Below, one piece after another: positions 1 through 9,857 of a stretch of 42,364 nucleotides of DNA. Made by a program: the position numbers and the translations under genes. The stretch covers positions 1-42,364 of the forward strand of contig CAVIFU010000010.1 in NCBI GenBank assembly GCA_963642145.1, written 5' to 3'. A model generated the notes under the pieces. The model searched no databases and was not told where the DNA came from. It saw nothing but the letters and a program-made list of their open reading frames with translations. Positions within the stretch are counted from its first letter, which is position 1; every line of letters begins with the position of its first letter. The stretch comes from Stercoripulliclostridium_A sp963642145. Lineage in GTDB: Bacteria; Bacillota; Clostridia; Christensenellales; DTU072.

Positions 1-64
1 ACTCGCCCTTTCGTAATATTTTAGTAAAAAATTTGCTAATCGCGCGCGCGAATAAAATTTAATA

Positions 65-93
65 TTGACATTACGCGCTATTTAGTATATTAT
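65..93 (+). promoter_or_regulatory. Sigma-A type promoter of the giant lipoprotein operon
   Basis: TTGACA at 65-70 and TATTAT at 88-93 are separated by exactly 17 bp, a near-consensus housekeeping promoter. The expected transcription start is about position 100, leaving an untranslated leader of about 100 nt before the first giant gene. An alternating CG tract (41-50) and AT-rich DNA lie just upstream. Confidence 0.8.
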
Positions 94-110
94 ATACGTG
101 CGTAATATAA

Positions 111-132
111 AGAGCAGATAGATTTCTGCTCT
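111..132 (+). promoter_or_regulatory. Hairpin in the 5' leader of the giant lipoprotein mRNA
   Basis: AGAGCAGA (111-118) pairs perfectly with TCTGCTCT (125-132) around a 6-nt loop. It would form about 10 nt into the predicted transcript. There is no clean T-run after it (CTTTG follows), so it is more likely an mRNA-stabilising or regulatory hairpin than a terminator. The function is inferred. Confidence 0.5.
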
Positions 133-200
133 CTTTGTCGTAATTTATGCGCGGGCGCGTGTGTGCGCAACTATATCCCGCGTGTACGGAGAGATAAATA

Positions 201-3200
201 ATGCACCGTAAAGCAAAAACATTTATCTTACTTTTGGCACTCATCGTGCTTGTTGCGGCGACTCTGCTTGCGTGTACGCCCGTTGAAACTCCGGAGAGGG
301 ACAATTATCCCATTTTGGACAACGAAGACAACGAAAAGTACTTGGACAAGACCCAAAAAGAAGAGGCTATCGATCGCGCGGTAGGCTCTATGGAGAATCT
401 CTTGCAACACCTCGATACGGAAGATATAGCCGATACCGGCTACTACGTCGGCGCGGATATGACAATCAATACCGATGACGGCTCGGCGTTCGTGTTCCGC
501 ATGCAAGCCAACCTCTACACTTATCCCTATGAGATTAAGGACGAAAACGGCAATGTCATAACGGACGAAGACGGAATTCCCCTCGTCGATCAGGCTAAAT
601 TAGCCAAGCACAATGAGTTAATCAAAAAATCCGATATAGTTTTGGAGTGGTTTGACGGTGCAACCAACGAAATGCTCATCGGATTCTACTTTGACGGCGT
701 CAACCCCAACTCTCCCGATCCCGGCAACATCCTTTATCTGAATCTCCAAGGCACCAAACGCTGGTTTCCGGACTTCGGCGACTCGGTACTGTACCAACAG
801 CTCATAAGGCTGATAACCAAGTTTAACCTCGAAACGGTCATAGGCAGCGCAAGCTCGGACGGCAGTGCAAGCTCTTCTTTGAGCCAACTGCGCGAAGCTT
901 TGAATTTGGCGGTATCCGACAACTACAAGCGCACCATCAACGGTGACGAAACGACTATTTTCTTTAACCAACTCCCTTTGACAACGTTAAGCAGTACCGT
1001 TACCGAGTACATGCAAGGCATATTCAGTCCGTTCGAGGACAAGCTCGACCCCCTCACCAATAAGTACTTCGGCTTCCTCTTCTCTACTCTCGGCGTGGCG
1101 GAATTCAAGTCCATCACCTCCGACATGGAATTCAGAATGGAAGATAACGAGAAACTCGGCAAAGAGATTCTCAAACAACTGATCATGGACGTATCGGGCG
1201 ATTCGTCCGTACCTACCGTAAACGAACAGACCGGACTTACCGAGTCCAAAACGGTGCCCTACAAAGCGCATATCTCCGCGGAGTATTCCATGCGTACTTC
1301 GTCCAACATCGTCATTGACAAAGCCAACTACACCAAGTACGAGTACGGCTCCTACGAGTACGTCGGCGATATGTACATACCTCTGCTTGACCTCAAACTC
1401 GACGTGCTTCTGCGTACCGACATCAACGAGGTGGACAACAGCAAGAACCAAGTCTTCATGAATTGCCGCGACCTTGCGACGGACGATTTGATAATCGGCT
1501 TGTACTACAAGCACGAAACCGTGACCAAGGACAACCAAAGCGTTGAAGGCGAATTTACTTTCATCGATGTGGAGGGCTTGCAACATCTGTACGGCGGCGT
1601 TAAGCTCGAGGACATCGGCTTGCCGAAAGCATATCGCGGAGGCTTCGATATGGCGGATACCCTCGCGTGGCTGTTCGATTTAATCGACGACTACATCGTC
1701 ATAGCCGTAGACAACATACTCTACGGCGAAACAAGCGACGAGGATTCCGGACAGTATGAGAAGCTCACCAAGATAATCATGGATAACATCACCTCTACCA
1801 TGAAGGACGAAAACGATCCTTCGAGTAGAGCGACAATCAAAATGAAAATCAACGTGGAACTCGTGCGCAAAGTCCTGTCCGAGACAAGCGAGACGGGCGT
1901 GGAGTACACCACGGACCAAATGATTCAGCTAATCAACAGGCAGTTCAACATAGATTTGGAGAGTATTGCCTCGATACTCGGTTTGAGCGTCAAAGAGCTC
2001 ATAGACAAAACTTACTTTGAAGTAACATACGACGTAGATTCCTACGCCATCAAGATAGAAGTGTACAGCACCGCCGAGATGACGAAAGAAGAGATCGAAG
2101 AAAACGGCGGCGCGCGCCTCATTCTCCGCTTGGATTTGGAGCCTACTCACATCGGCGAGAAGGTCAAGATAGTATTCCCGAGCTTTGCCAAGTTCAATGA
2201 GCTCGAAGACGTCATGACCTATTCCGGAGAGCTTGACGGCAGATTTATATTCGCCTCCACGGAAGAAGTATTCCTCGGCGACTTGCTGGGCTCCTTCATG
2301 GGCGACGTCCGCAAGAACGCCAAAGAAGAACTCAGCGAGCGTAATCGTCAGGTGCCGTATAACGCGCCCTACACTCTGCCGAGCGCGGCAACCATACAAT
2401 TTACCCTCGTGTACGACCAGTATATCCGTGAACAGATATTGGAGAGCGGTAGATGGACGCGCACGTCGCGCAGCGCATTCAAACTACAATTCTATGTGGT
2501 GGAAACGAACGATCTCGGCGTACAAAAGCGCACCAACATCGTCAACGTATACGCCAACGACGTCAGCTTCAACACGTCCGATCCCGTAGAGGAACTCGGA
2601 TACGTTTGGCTGGATTACGCATGCGTAGAGGGCATGCCCAAGTTCAAAGTCCGCGAGGATATCTTCGTCAAATCGTTCTATAGGTACATGGGCTACGATT
2701 TCGACGAAAACGGCGATGAAATCGTCTTGGGTCTTACCGACATCGTCAAAGCCCTCATGAAGGATTCGTGGGCGACGTTCGAGCCCGAGGTTATCCGCGT
2801 GACGACTTCCAACGAAACCGTCAGGAACTTCTTCAACGTCGACAAGATGATCGCTACCGCTTCGGTGAGAATAGGCTTCAAACAAAGAGTTACCGACATC
2901 GATCAATTGGAGAGCGAGTACGCCATGTACACCGTATCCGAGTTGAGCGATCTGGAAAGCGACAGTGTGTACAAAGTCGAACTGCACGATACCGTCAGCG
3001 TTTGTTTCGACTACGGCTCCAACAGGACGTATCGCGATTTCTACTTCCTGTACTCCGATGACTCCATAAATATCGTAAACGGGCAGGACACTTACAGCCC
3101 GTCCATGCTCAACCTGTTCATGGGCGTAAACAGGGATTACATCGTCAGAATCAATACGGAAGCCGGTACGCAAAAAATCAATGAGCTCGTCTACAAACGT

Positions 3201-6200
3201 GAAGAGTGGGAACCTCTCGAACAGAGGAAGACCACCGTTGACGCCAAGTACGGCGTAGACAACGTACAGAGCAAATACGACGCAGACTACGTTTTGCACG
3301 CCGTATACGACAGCAAGACGGGCTACTATATCGTGTTTAACGACCTCGGTTACAACATAATCTACGATTTTGAAAACAACGTTTACATCATAGACGTGGG
3401 CTCCGCGATAGGTTACGACGAAGATAAACTCATCGATGTGCTAAACTCTTCCGCAACATGGTACCGTAGAGAAATAAAGACCGCACCTTCTAAGAAAGAA
3501 GATGACAAGAGCTATGCCGACCTTAGCTGCCTGTACGAACTCGGTATGCATGCCAAGGGTTGGTATCGCGTGGAAAACGACGACAAAAATAATATCGAAT
3601 ACGACGTGCTTTACAGCCCCGATAAGAACGTATTCGTGGTAGAATCCGCCGAAATCCTGAAAGATCTCAAAGATAAAGAGTATTTCGGCACCGGCGACAC
3701 GGTATGCGTGAGAACGTTTACGTCTTCCAAAGGCTATACGTTTACGTATGATTTCGAGAGCGGCAAATACTACTCCTACATACCGCTCGAGGGGGTTGGC
3801 AACTATCAAGTCATACTCTACGATAGTGCGGTCAACTACTACTATGCACCCGACAAAGATACGTACAACGCCGTCAAATCGATTCTCGGCGAAGCGAGAT
3901 TCAATATCAACGCGGATCTCGATTGGAATAAAGATTATAGCGCGGGCGAAGCCTCTTACGGCAAGTTGGATGGCAAAGACGCCATTTGGCAAAGCTTTGA
4001 ATGGAGCAACCTTACTTGGGACGATATCACCATCGCGGGCGGTCTGTTCATTGCCAAAGTAACCATAGGCAAAGGCATGATGGCTTCTTATTCGGAGAAC
4101 ATCGTCCTCAAAATAATCAACCGTACCGTGGATACCGATAAGTGGATAAATATAGAGCTTTCAGAAGAAGATCTTAAGTATCTCCAAACGCAATCCGACG
4201 AGTACAACTCCACTACCGTCAGCGCTCCCGTTGCCGATAACATAGACATCGACCCGTACGTCTACCTCATCTACAAAGCCTTCTACGAGAATACATATTC
4301 AGCCACGCTTTCTCCGGCAGAGCTGGCAAAGGGCTTTGTAAAATGGTACCTCAATAAGTTCACGGTGACGTTCAAGTTTACCATAATCTATAACGATCCG
4401 TCCGAGGATACCGCGGACGAGGTAGTACCGCCCGACTCTTCCAAGGACAACTCTTTCAGAGGCTGGGCGTTCGACGATAATTCCCAAGGTTACGCCATCT
4501 ACAAAGAAACTCAGATAAATAACCGCGCAACCAAGGATTCGAGCGACAAGACCTATGTCTACACCATATTCCACGGACAGGTAATAGCGATAGGCTTGAA
4601 TGTTTTGCCGCGCAAACTCAGCGCCGTTTACGTCCGAGGCGAGGAGGAACGCAACGTTTACACCGTAGACGCCTTGGAGAAGGATACGTTTACCATATCT
4701 ACCGACCTTATCTACGTGTTCGATTGCGAAGACGGTGAAGCCGTGCTTGACTGGTCCAATCCTTCCGAAGGATACAAAGGACTTCCGGCAATTTTTGCCA
4801 AACTCCCGAGTAACTTCGAAGACAGCGACTTAAAATTAAAAGAAGGTAGCCTGTTAGATAAAATCAAAGGTGAAAACGCTCTCGACATCATTTCGTGGAC
4901 GAATCCCGTTGCGAATAACGTCAAACTCGTCAACTCCGTGGAACAAGAGGACGGCAAATTTACCGTGTATCCGTTTACGGAAAAAATCGGACTTAAAAAC
5001 CACAACTACACGAGTTCGTTCTTCGACCTCAAAAATTATATAGACTACGCCGACAAATGGTATACCGAAGATTGGTTCGCGGACGAGGAAATCTCCATCC
5101 GCGTAGATATGCCGGATAAAGTCATCGGCGAGCACGATTATACCTTCAAGTCGGGCGTCGAACACACGGAGGAAACCGTTAAAGTGCTCAACATCCAAGT
5201 CGCTCCGTATTACACCGAAGGTCAAACCGAAGTCGGCGCGAATTGGGGCGTATACTATGTCGATCCCTTCGACAGCACGACTTGGACGTTGCCGAACGAC
5301 ATTTGGGTGCACTTTAACGGCATAAAAGACGGATATTCTTCCTATCCCTACACCGTAACTTGGCACAACGCCGACGGCGACGACGCCACGCACTTTGTAA
5401 TCGTAGACGGCAAGTACGTCCTCAAAGACGTTTCGCGCATACCGGGCGGTTACTTCCTGTACGCCACGATAGGCGAGGGCGACAATACTTTGGATGTCAG
5501 AATATTCGTCCATAACCTCTCCGCTTACATGCAAGAGATTACCTTCCTCGGCGCGGATCACGAACTCGTGTCGGCTAATTACAACGAGGCTTCCGACGTA
5601 GTCGGCTCGCTCACCGCGCAAGATACTCCGCGGACGGAGTACCAGTCCGAGACTTATACTTATTACGTGGATACCTATGCGCGCTTCACGTTGCCGAGTT
5701 ACGCAAAGATAACTTTCAAGGACGGCGCGGTACGCACATACGCAACCGATTGGGACAAGAACCACGATCCGTGGGTACAAAGCACGTCCGTAGAGATCAA
5801 CGCGACGTTGGGCGACGCCTTAGCCATCAACGAGAAGATATACCTAACCGTCAAGATGGAAGGCAAAGTTATCGACAATCTGATAATAGCCAATGCGGAA
5901 ACCGCAATCAATGCAATTGCGAAGGCAACCGGCGTAACGCCTACCATAACCGTGTATCCGATAACTTCCACCATAGAGGTCGGTAACGTCAAACTTACCG
6001 CGGACGGGTTGGTCGATCTCGGCAACCTCGGCAAGAAGACTCCCTATGAGTTCTTCGGTTGGCTGTTTAGCGACATCACCGCTTGCTTCAACGGCGACAA
6101 AGCCGATATACGCATCACCGACGCGGTGGACAGCGCGATATTGCCGGTATTCGGCGGATTCGACACGCAAAAGCTCATCCGCGAGTATACCGCGGCATAC

Positions 6201-9200
6201 GGTCAGGGCGTTGACATCTACATCGGACAGGATGACGACGCGCACGACTTTACCGTAGCCATGACGCTCATCGGCAACGACAGCGTGGAGTATGACGAAA
6301 GTCAAAAAGCAATAGTGCAAACGGCGGCAATCGATCCGTTCAATTCGGACAACACGCCCAAGTACCCGAACGGATACGTTATAGCCGACGAGCTCAACTT
6401 CACCGTCAAACGCAAGGACGGTACGAGCGTGTATTACAGCCGTCTCAACGGCAGAGCCCTCCCGGAGGTATGGTCGGTGGCATGTCCCACACAGGAGGCG
6501 GAAGAATCCTTCTGGGCGGATACCAACGAGTCTAACCGTTTGGCAGGGCTGACGCCTTACGAGCAGATCTCCGTGATAAGCTGGGAACGCTTGTATTTGG
6601 GCGGCGAGATTTGGCTGTCCGCCATGCTCGAAGACAGCTCTCGCGTGTACGTGAGAATAACGTTTACATCGCGCGACATCGGCGACAAATACCACAGCGC
6701 GGATGACGATAAGTCATCGTACAAGATCTCCTACGGCACCATTACCATAGAGAACCTATACGATAACTACAACTTAAAGGACTACATCGCGCCTAACTAT
6801 CTGCCGTCTTCCGTCAAGATAGGGGAATCCGATTCCGACTTGGTATTCACCGGTATATCTTGGAAGATGATAGACGGAGCCGAAGCAATACTTGCCGCCA
6901 TCGACTATAACGGCACCGTCGGCAAATTCGAGGACGACAAAGTGGCAATAGCGACTTCTACCATTATCGGTAAGAAAGTTACGCTTTACCTCAAAATATT
7001 GCCGTGTAAGGTCAAGGCTTTGAGCTATGACGCCATCCTAAACCGTGAGTTCCGCTCCGAAGACGTCAACGAGGAAGGCACCGTCGTATTGCACGTGGAC
7101 GCTTACAAGAATTGGGCGTATAACGGCGAATTCAAATTGCCGGAGTCCATCAAACTCGTCTACGACGCTACAGGCAGAACGGGAAGCTCCTCCGACGAGT
7201 TTACATATAACAATATCTCGTACGTGAATGCCGTATCGGGTAAAAATATAGTCAACGCAATAGGCTACAATCTGGACGGGCACAACTTGTCCGCGGATGA
7301 ATCGCTCAACAAAAGCGACGTAAGCGCAACGATTACCCTCAAAGACGGACAGGTAATCAACCTCCTCGTACACTTTGACGATAAGCACGTCACCTCCGTA
7401 AGCGCAGGCACGTATAAGGATTCCAAGTACTATATCGATCCGTATTCGGAGAAAATAACCGTACCGCAAGAAATTACCGTCAACTTCAAGGAAGGCGACT
7501 CCCTCAAATACATTGCAGAGTGGACCGCCGACTCCGAGTTCGAGGTTATGTACGACACCTACCAAAGAGTGCTTGCAAAGAGAGCCGAGCCGTTCTTCCT
7601 GTTCGAAGCCAAGCTTTCGGGATACAGCAAGATATCCGAGCAAGATCTGCTTCTCAAAGTCCAAGTCTACGACAGACTTAAAACGGAGTACGAAATAGTC
7701 GACGGCAAACAAGATACCTATGAGGCGTATTCCACGCCTAACGCTTACTACCGCTACGAAGATCCGTTTGCGGGAAGAGCTGAAGACTTACCGTCCGTAT
7801 TCGAAATCAACGATAGGAATTATAATCTCGTTTGGGACTTTACGGACGCCGATATAACCACTTCGGGTACCTATAACGTCGTTACAGGCAAAGACGGCAC
7901 GCGCACATACGAATTGGGATACATTACCGTATACGGGCACGTCTATAATGCCGAGAGAGGTCAACCGGTAGCCATCAAGGTATACGTAGACGCTTGGCAG
8001 TACGAGCAAATACGTAAGCCGGACGGTCAGGGCGGATACATCATCATGGAAGGCGACGCGTTGCGCTTTGTCATCTCGGCAATAACCGGGGTATCGGCGG
8101 AGAACAACTATCAGGTTTCGTTCAAGAGAGTAGCGGGCGATATCGAAAAAGGCGTAGTCAACGTCGAGACGATCCAAAGAATATTCGTGCCGGAAGGCGT
8201 TTCGCCCTCGGCGGCGGACGCTTCGTACACGGACGCATATCCGTACAGACTGTATTGGGATGCCGAGGCTCTGAACAGAGCCAAGTCCGGAGAGGAAGCT
8301 ACCGGTTATTTCGCGCTCGGCAACGAGAACGGATTGGAAAAGACGCAGTACTCGCCTGCCAAGTACCAGTACGAGCGCCCCAACATCATATCCATAGATA
8401 TGGGTTACGGTCTCGGTACCGAAAACAACGCCGTTTACGTGGTAAATCCGTTGAATCCGACTTTTGCGAATATCAAGGTAAAAGCCACCGGTACTTACAG
8501 CGGTCAGTACAACGTGTCTTTGGATAACGTCGGACTTACCGTTACGGCAACGTGGAACAACACGCCCAACGTGTCCAAGTACTTTGCCGGCGGCGTCATC
8601 AGAAATCAGCAGGTAACGCTTGTGATGACAAGGGACGACGATTCTTCGTTCTACTACACGCAATCGTTCAACGTCATGTTGGTTATGTTGGATATGTCTC
8701 CTACAAGCTACATCGGCAATTCCGCGATATCCGTTCTTAACGGCGCAAGGTTCAAGACGACTTACAACGCGAGCACGTATTCGGGCAGTGTAAATCCGTA
8801 CAAAGACGTATACGTCGAGCACCTCATCCAAAAGCAGGTAGAGCGCGACGGCGTAACCGCCAACGTATTGGATACGGCGATCAAGGATCTCGGTTTGTCC
8901 GACAGAACGCTCACCTACTACGTAACGGAGTGGGAGGATCGTATATACAACTCGAACAACACCAAGACGCAATATTCGAGTAAGGTTGAGGTCAACGGCA
9001 GAACGTACTCCACCAACGCCGTAATGCGCCGTTGGAACTCGATGTATTCCATTACAGGACTTGACCTAGGCTACGGCGACAGCTTTGGCATAGACTCTGC
9101 CGATTACGCCGATAAGAAGAGCAAAGGCACCCTTACGGCTACCGACAAGAAGATTGTCAAGGTAGTCAATCCGTTGGATCCGTTGTTCGGCGAACAATTC

Positions 9201-9809
9201 TCGTCCGCGTCGAGCGTATACGAAACGAAGATATCTTCAACATCGGTACGCGGTACGTACAACGGTAGCGATATTTCCACTCTCGGCTACGAGTTCAGCA
9301 TAACTTGGTGGGATACGGCTACCAACGGAGATACCGTCAATTTCGGCGACTCATACGTGCGCGGCGGTATCGCGGATTACTGGAAGGTCAAAGTCAAGGT
9401 CTACAAAGACGGCGCCGTTGTTTACGAACAGATTGTCAATATCGAGATGGTATTCTTGGATATGACGCCGTCCGGAAACAAATTCTATGCCGACGAGGAT
9501 AAATCCGTCTACGGCGGACACGGTGTGGCGACTTACACTCAAAACACCTATCAAGGTAAACAAAACCCGTACGGCGACGAGTACAACAGCCTTGTGGCGG
9601 CGCTCAACAAGGGCGCGACGGGCGCCGGAATCGGCAGTCGAAGCTACGATTACACCGTTGTGGAGTGGGGCGATTACGAAAGCGTCTCTGTAGACGGCGA
9701 AGAGAAGCACGTAAGGAACTCAGAACTCGTCGAAATAACGGTTACACTAATGGACGGCAGCACGAAGACGGTGCGCGTTCGCACGGATATGTTCTCAACC
9801 GAACTCTAA
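201..9809 (+). CDS. Giant repeat-containing surface lipoprotein (3,202 aa)
   Basis: The protein opens with a lipoprotein signal peptide: a basic n-region, a hydrophobic core and a lipobox LLAC with the lipidated cysteine at residue 25. It should therefore be anchored on the outer face of the membrane. GGAGAG (188-193) lies 7 nt before the ATG. Residues from about 40 to 830 form a non-repetitive region related to the N-terminal part of the next gene (for example SPFEDKLDPLT near residue 277). The rest is a chain of Ig-like or beta-sandwich modules, several marked by a D-P-[YF] motif followed by LP and then a Trp-containing strand (near residues 1687, 2412 and 2520). One stretch near residue 1400 resembles an InlB/Flg_new repeat (FRGWAFDD). 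The last 470 residues are two copies of a larger module marked by GYG and VVNPL-P. There is no LPXTG motif or C-terminal membrane anchor. I recognise no enzymatic domain. An adhesin, scaffold or glycan-binding role is inference only. Confidence 0.85.
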   Translation: MHRKAKTFILLLALIVLVAATLLACTPVETPERDNYPILDNEDNEKYLDKTQKEEAIDRAVGSMENLLQHLDTEDIADTGYYVGADMTINTDDGSAFVFRMQANLYTYPYEIKDENGNVITDEDGIPLVDQAKLAKHNELIKKSDIVLEWFDGATNEMLIGFYFDGVNPNSPDPGNILYLNLQGTKRWFPDFGDSVLYQQLIRLITKFNLETVIGSASSDGSASSSLSQLREALNLAVSDNYKRTINGDETTIFFNQLPLTTLSSTVTEYMQGIFSPFEDKLDPLTNKYFGFLFSTLGVAEFKSITSDMEFRMEDNEKLGKEILKQLIMDVSGDSSVPTVNEQTGLTESKTVPYKAHISAEYSMRTSSNIVIDKANYTKYEYGSYEYVGDMYIPLLDLKLDVLLRTDINEVDNSKNQVFMNCRDLATDDLIIGLYYKHETVTKDNQSVEGEFTFIDVEGLQHLYGGVKLEDIGLPKAYRGGFDMADTLAWLFDLIDDYIVIAVDNILYGETSDEDSGQYEKLTKIIMDNITSTMKDENDPSSRATIKMKINVELVRKVLSETSETGVEYTTDQMIQLINRQFNIDLESIASILGLSVKELIDKTYFEVTYDVDSYAIKIEVYSTAEMTKEEIEENGGARLILRLDLEPTHIGEKVKIVFPSFAKFNELEDVMTYSGELDGRFIFASTEEVFLGDLLGSFMGDVRKNAKEELSERNRQVPYNAPYTLPSAATIQFTLVYDQYIREQILESGRWTRTSRSAFKLQFYVVETNDLGVQKRTNIVNVYANDVSFNTSDPVEELGYVWLDYACVEGMPKFKVREDIFVKSFYRYMGYDFDENGDEIVLGLTDIVKALMKDSWATFEPEVIRVTTSNETVRNFFNVDKMIATASVRIGFKQRVTDIDQLESEYAMYTVSELSDLESDSVYKVELHDTVSVCFDYGSNRTYRDFYFLYSDDSINIVNGQDTYSPSMLNLFMGVNRDYIVRINTEAGTQKINELVYKREEWEPLEQRKTTVDAKYGVDNVQSKYDADYVLHAVYDSKTGYYIVFNDLGYNIIYDFENNVYIIDVGSAIGYDEDKLIDVLNSSATWYRREIKTAPSKKEDDKSYADLSCLYELGMHAKGWYRVENDDKNNIEYDVLYSPDKNVFVVESAEILKDLKDKEYFGTGDTVCVRTFTSSKGYTFTYDFESGKYYSYIPLEGVGNYQVILYDSAVNYYYAPDKDTYNAVKSILGEARFNINADLDWNKDYSAGEASYGKLDGKDAIWQSFEWSNLTWDDITIAGGLFIAKVTIGKGMMASYSENIVLKIINRTVDTDKWINIELSEEDLKYLQTQSDEYNSTTVSAPVADNIDIDPYVYLIYKAFYENTYSATLSPAELAKGFVKWYLNKFTVTFKFTIIYNDPSEDTADEVVPPDSSKDNSFRGWAFDDNSQGYAIYKETQINNRATKDSSDKTYVYTIFHGQVIAIGLNVLPRKLSAVYVRGEEERNVYTVDALEKDTFTISTDLIYVFDCEDGEAVLDWSNPSEGYKGLPAIFAKLPSNFEDSDLKLKEGSLLDKIKGENALDIISWTNPVANNVKLVNSVEQEDGKFTVYPFTEKIGLKNHNYTSSFFDLKNYIDYADKWYTEDWFADEEISIRVDMPDKVIGEHDYTFKSGVEHTEETVKVLNIQVAPYYTEGQTEVGANWGVYYVDPFDSTTWTLPNDIWVHFNGIKDGYSSYPYTVTWHNADGDDATHFVIVDGKYVLKDVSRIPGGYFLYATIGEGDNTLDVRIFVHNLSAYMQEITFLGADHELVSANYNEASDVVGSLTAQDTPRTEYQSETYTYYVDTYARFTLPSYAKITFKDGAVRTYATDWDKNHDPWVQSTSVEINATLGDALAINEKIYLTVKMEGKVIDNLIIANAETAINAIAKATGVTPTITVYPITSTIEVGNVKLTADGLVDLGNLGKKTPYEFFGWLFSDITACFNGDKADIRITDAVDSAILPVFGGFDTQKLIREYTAAYGQGVDIYIGQDDDAHDFTVAMTLIGNDSVEYDESQKAIVQTAAIDPFNSDNTPKYPNGYVIADELNFTVKRKDGTSVYYSRLNGRALPEVWSVACPTQEAEESFWADTNESNRLAGLTPYEQISVISWERLYLGGEIWLSAMLEDSSRVYVRITFTSRDIGDKYHSADDDKSSYKISYGTITIENLYDNYNLKDYIAPNYLPSSVKIGESDSDLVFTGISWKMIDGAEAILAAIDYNGTVGKFEDDKVAIATSTIIGKKVTLYLKILPCKVKALSYDAILNREFRSEDVNEEGTVVLHVDAYKNWAYNGEFKLPESIKLVYDATGRTGSSSDEFTYNNISYVNAVSGKNIVNAIGYNLDGHNLSADESLNKSDVSATITLKDGQVINLLVHFDDKHVTSVSAGTYKDSKYYIDPYSEKITVPQEITVNFKEGDSLKYIAEWTADSEFEVMYDTYQRVLAKRAEPFFLFEAKLSGYSKISEQDLLLKVQVYDRLKTEYEIVDGKQDTYEAYSTPNAYYRYEDPFAGRAEDLPSVFEINDRNYNLVWDFTDADITTSGTYNVVTGKDGTRTYELGYITVYGHVYNAERGQPVAIKVYVDAWQYEQIRKPDGQGGYIIMEGDALRFVISAITGVSAENNYQVSFKRVAGDIEKGVVNVETIQRIFVPEGVSPSAADASYTDAYPYRLYWDAEALNRAKSGEEATGYFALGNENGLEKTQYSPAKYQYERPNIISIDMGYGLGTENNAVYVVNPLNPTFANIKVKATGTYSGQYNVSLDNVGLTVTATWNNTPNVSKYFAGGVIRNQQVTLVMTRDDDSSFYYTQSFNVMLVMLDMSPTSYIGNSAISVLNGARFKTTYNASTYSGSVNPYKDVYVEHLIQKQVERDGVTANVLDTAIKDLGLSDRTLTYYVTEWEDRIYNSNNTKTQYSSKVEVNGRTYSTNAVMRRWNSMYSITGLDLGYGDSFGIDSADYADKKSKGTLTATDKKIVKVVNPLDPLFGEQFSSASSVYETKISSTSVRGTYNGSDISTLGYEFSITWWDTATNGDTVNFGDSYVRGGIADYWKVKVKVYKDGAVVYEQIVNIEMVFLDMTPSGNKFYADEDKSVYGGHGVATYTQNTYQGKQNPYGDEYNSLVAALNKGATGAGIGSRSYDYTVVEWGDYESVSVDGEEKHVRNSELVEITVTLMDGSTKTVRVRTDMFSTEL
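8389..9806 (+). repeat. Two tandem GYG / VVNPL-P protein modules at the C-terminus
   Basis: Two diverged copies of a module of 220-250 residues lie end to end, at about 8389-9046 and 9055-9806. Shared landmarks, in order, are D-[ML]-GYG, VVNPL[ND]P, a G-T-Y motif, an internal GG, a strand ending LDM[ST]P, a TY-x3-G-x2-NPY motif and a closing strand of the type Y-x-V-x-E-W. A third, more diverged copy of the first half occurs in the next gene near 17,206-17,520 (DFGYGDG, then IDPLNPY). These are repeats at the protein level only; the DNA has diverged. Confidence 0.7.
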
Positions 9810-9857
9810 GAAAACTATATACGTCTATCACGGGAGCTAAGCTTCATGGAGGTTACA

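Noticed and set aside
41..50. Alternating CG tract as a possible origin or Z-DNA element
   Set aside because: Only ten bases long with no accompanying DnaA-box-like repeats or other origin features.
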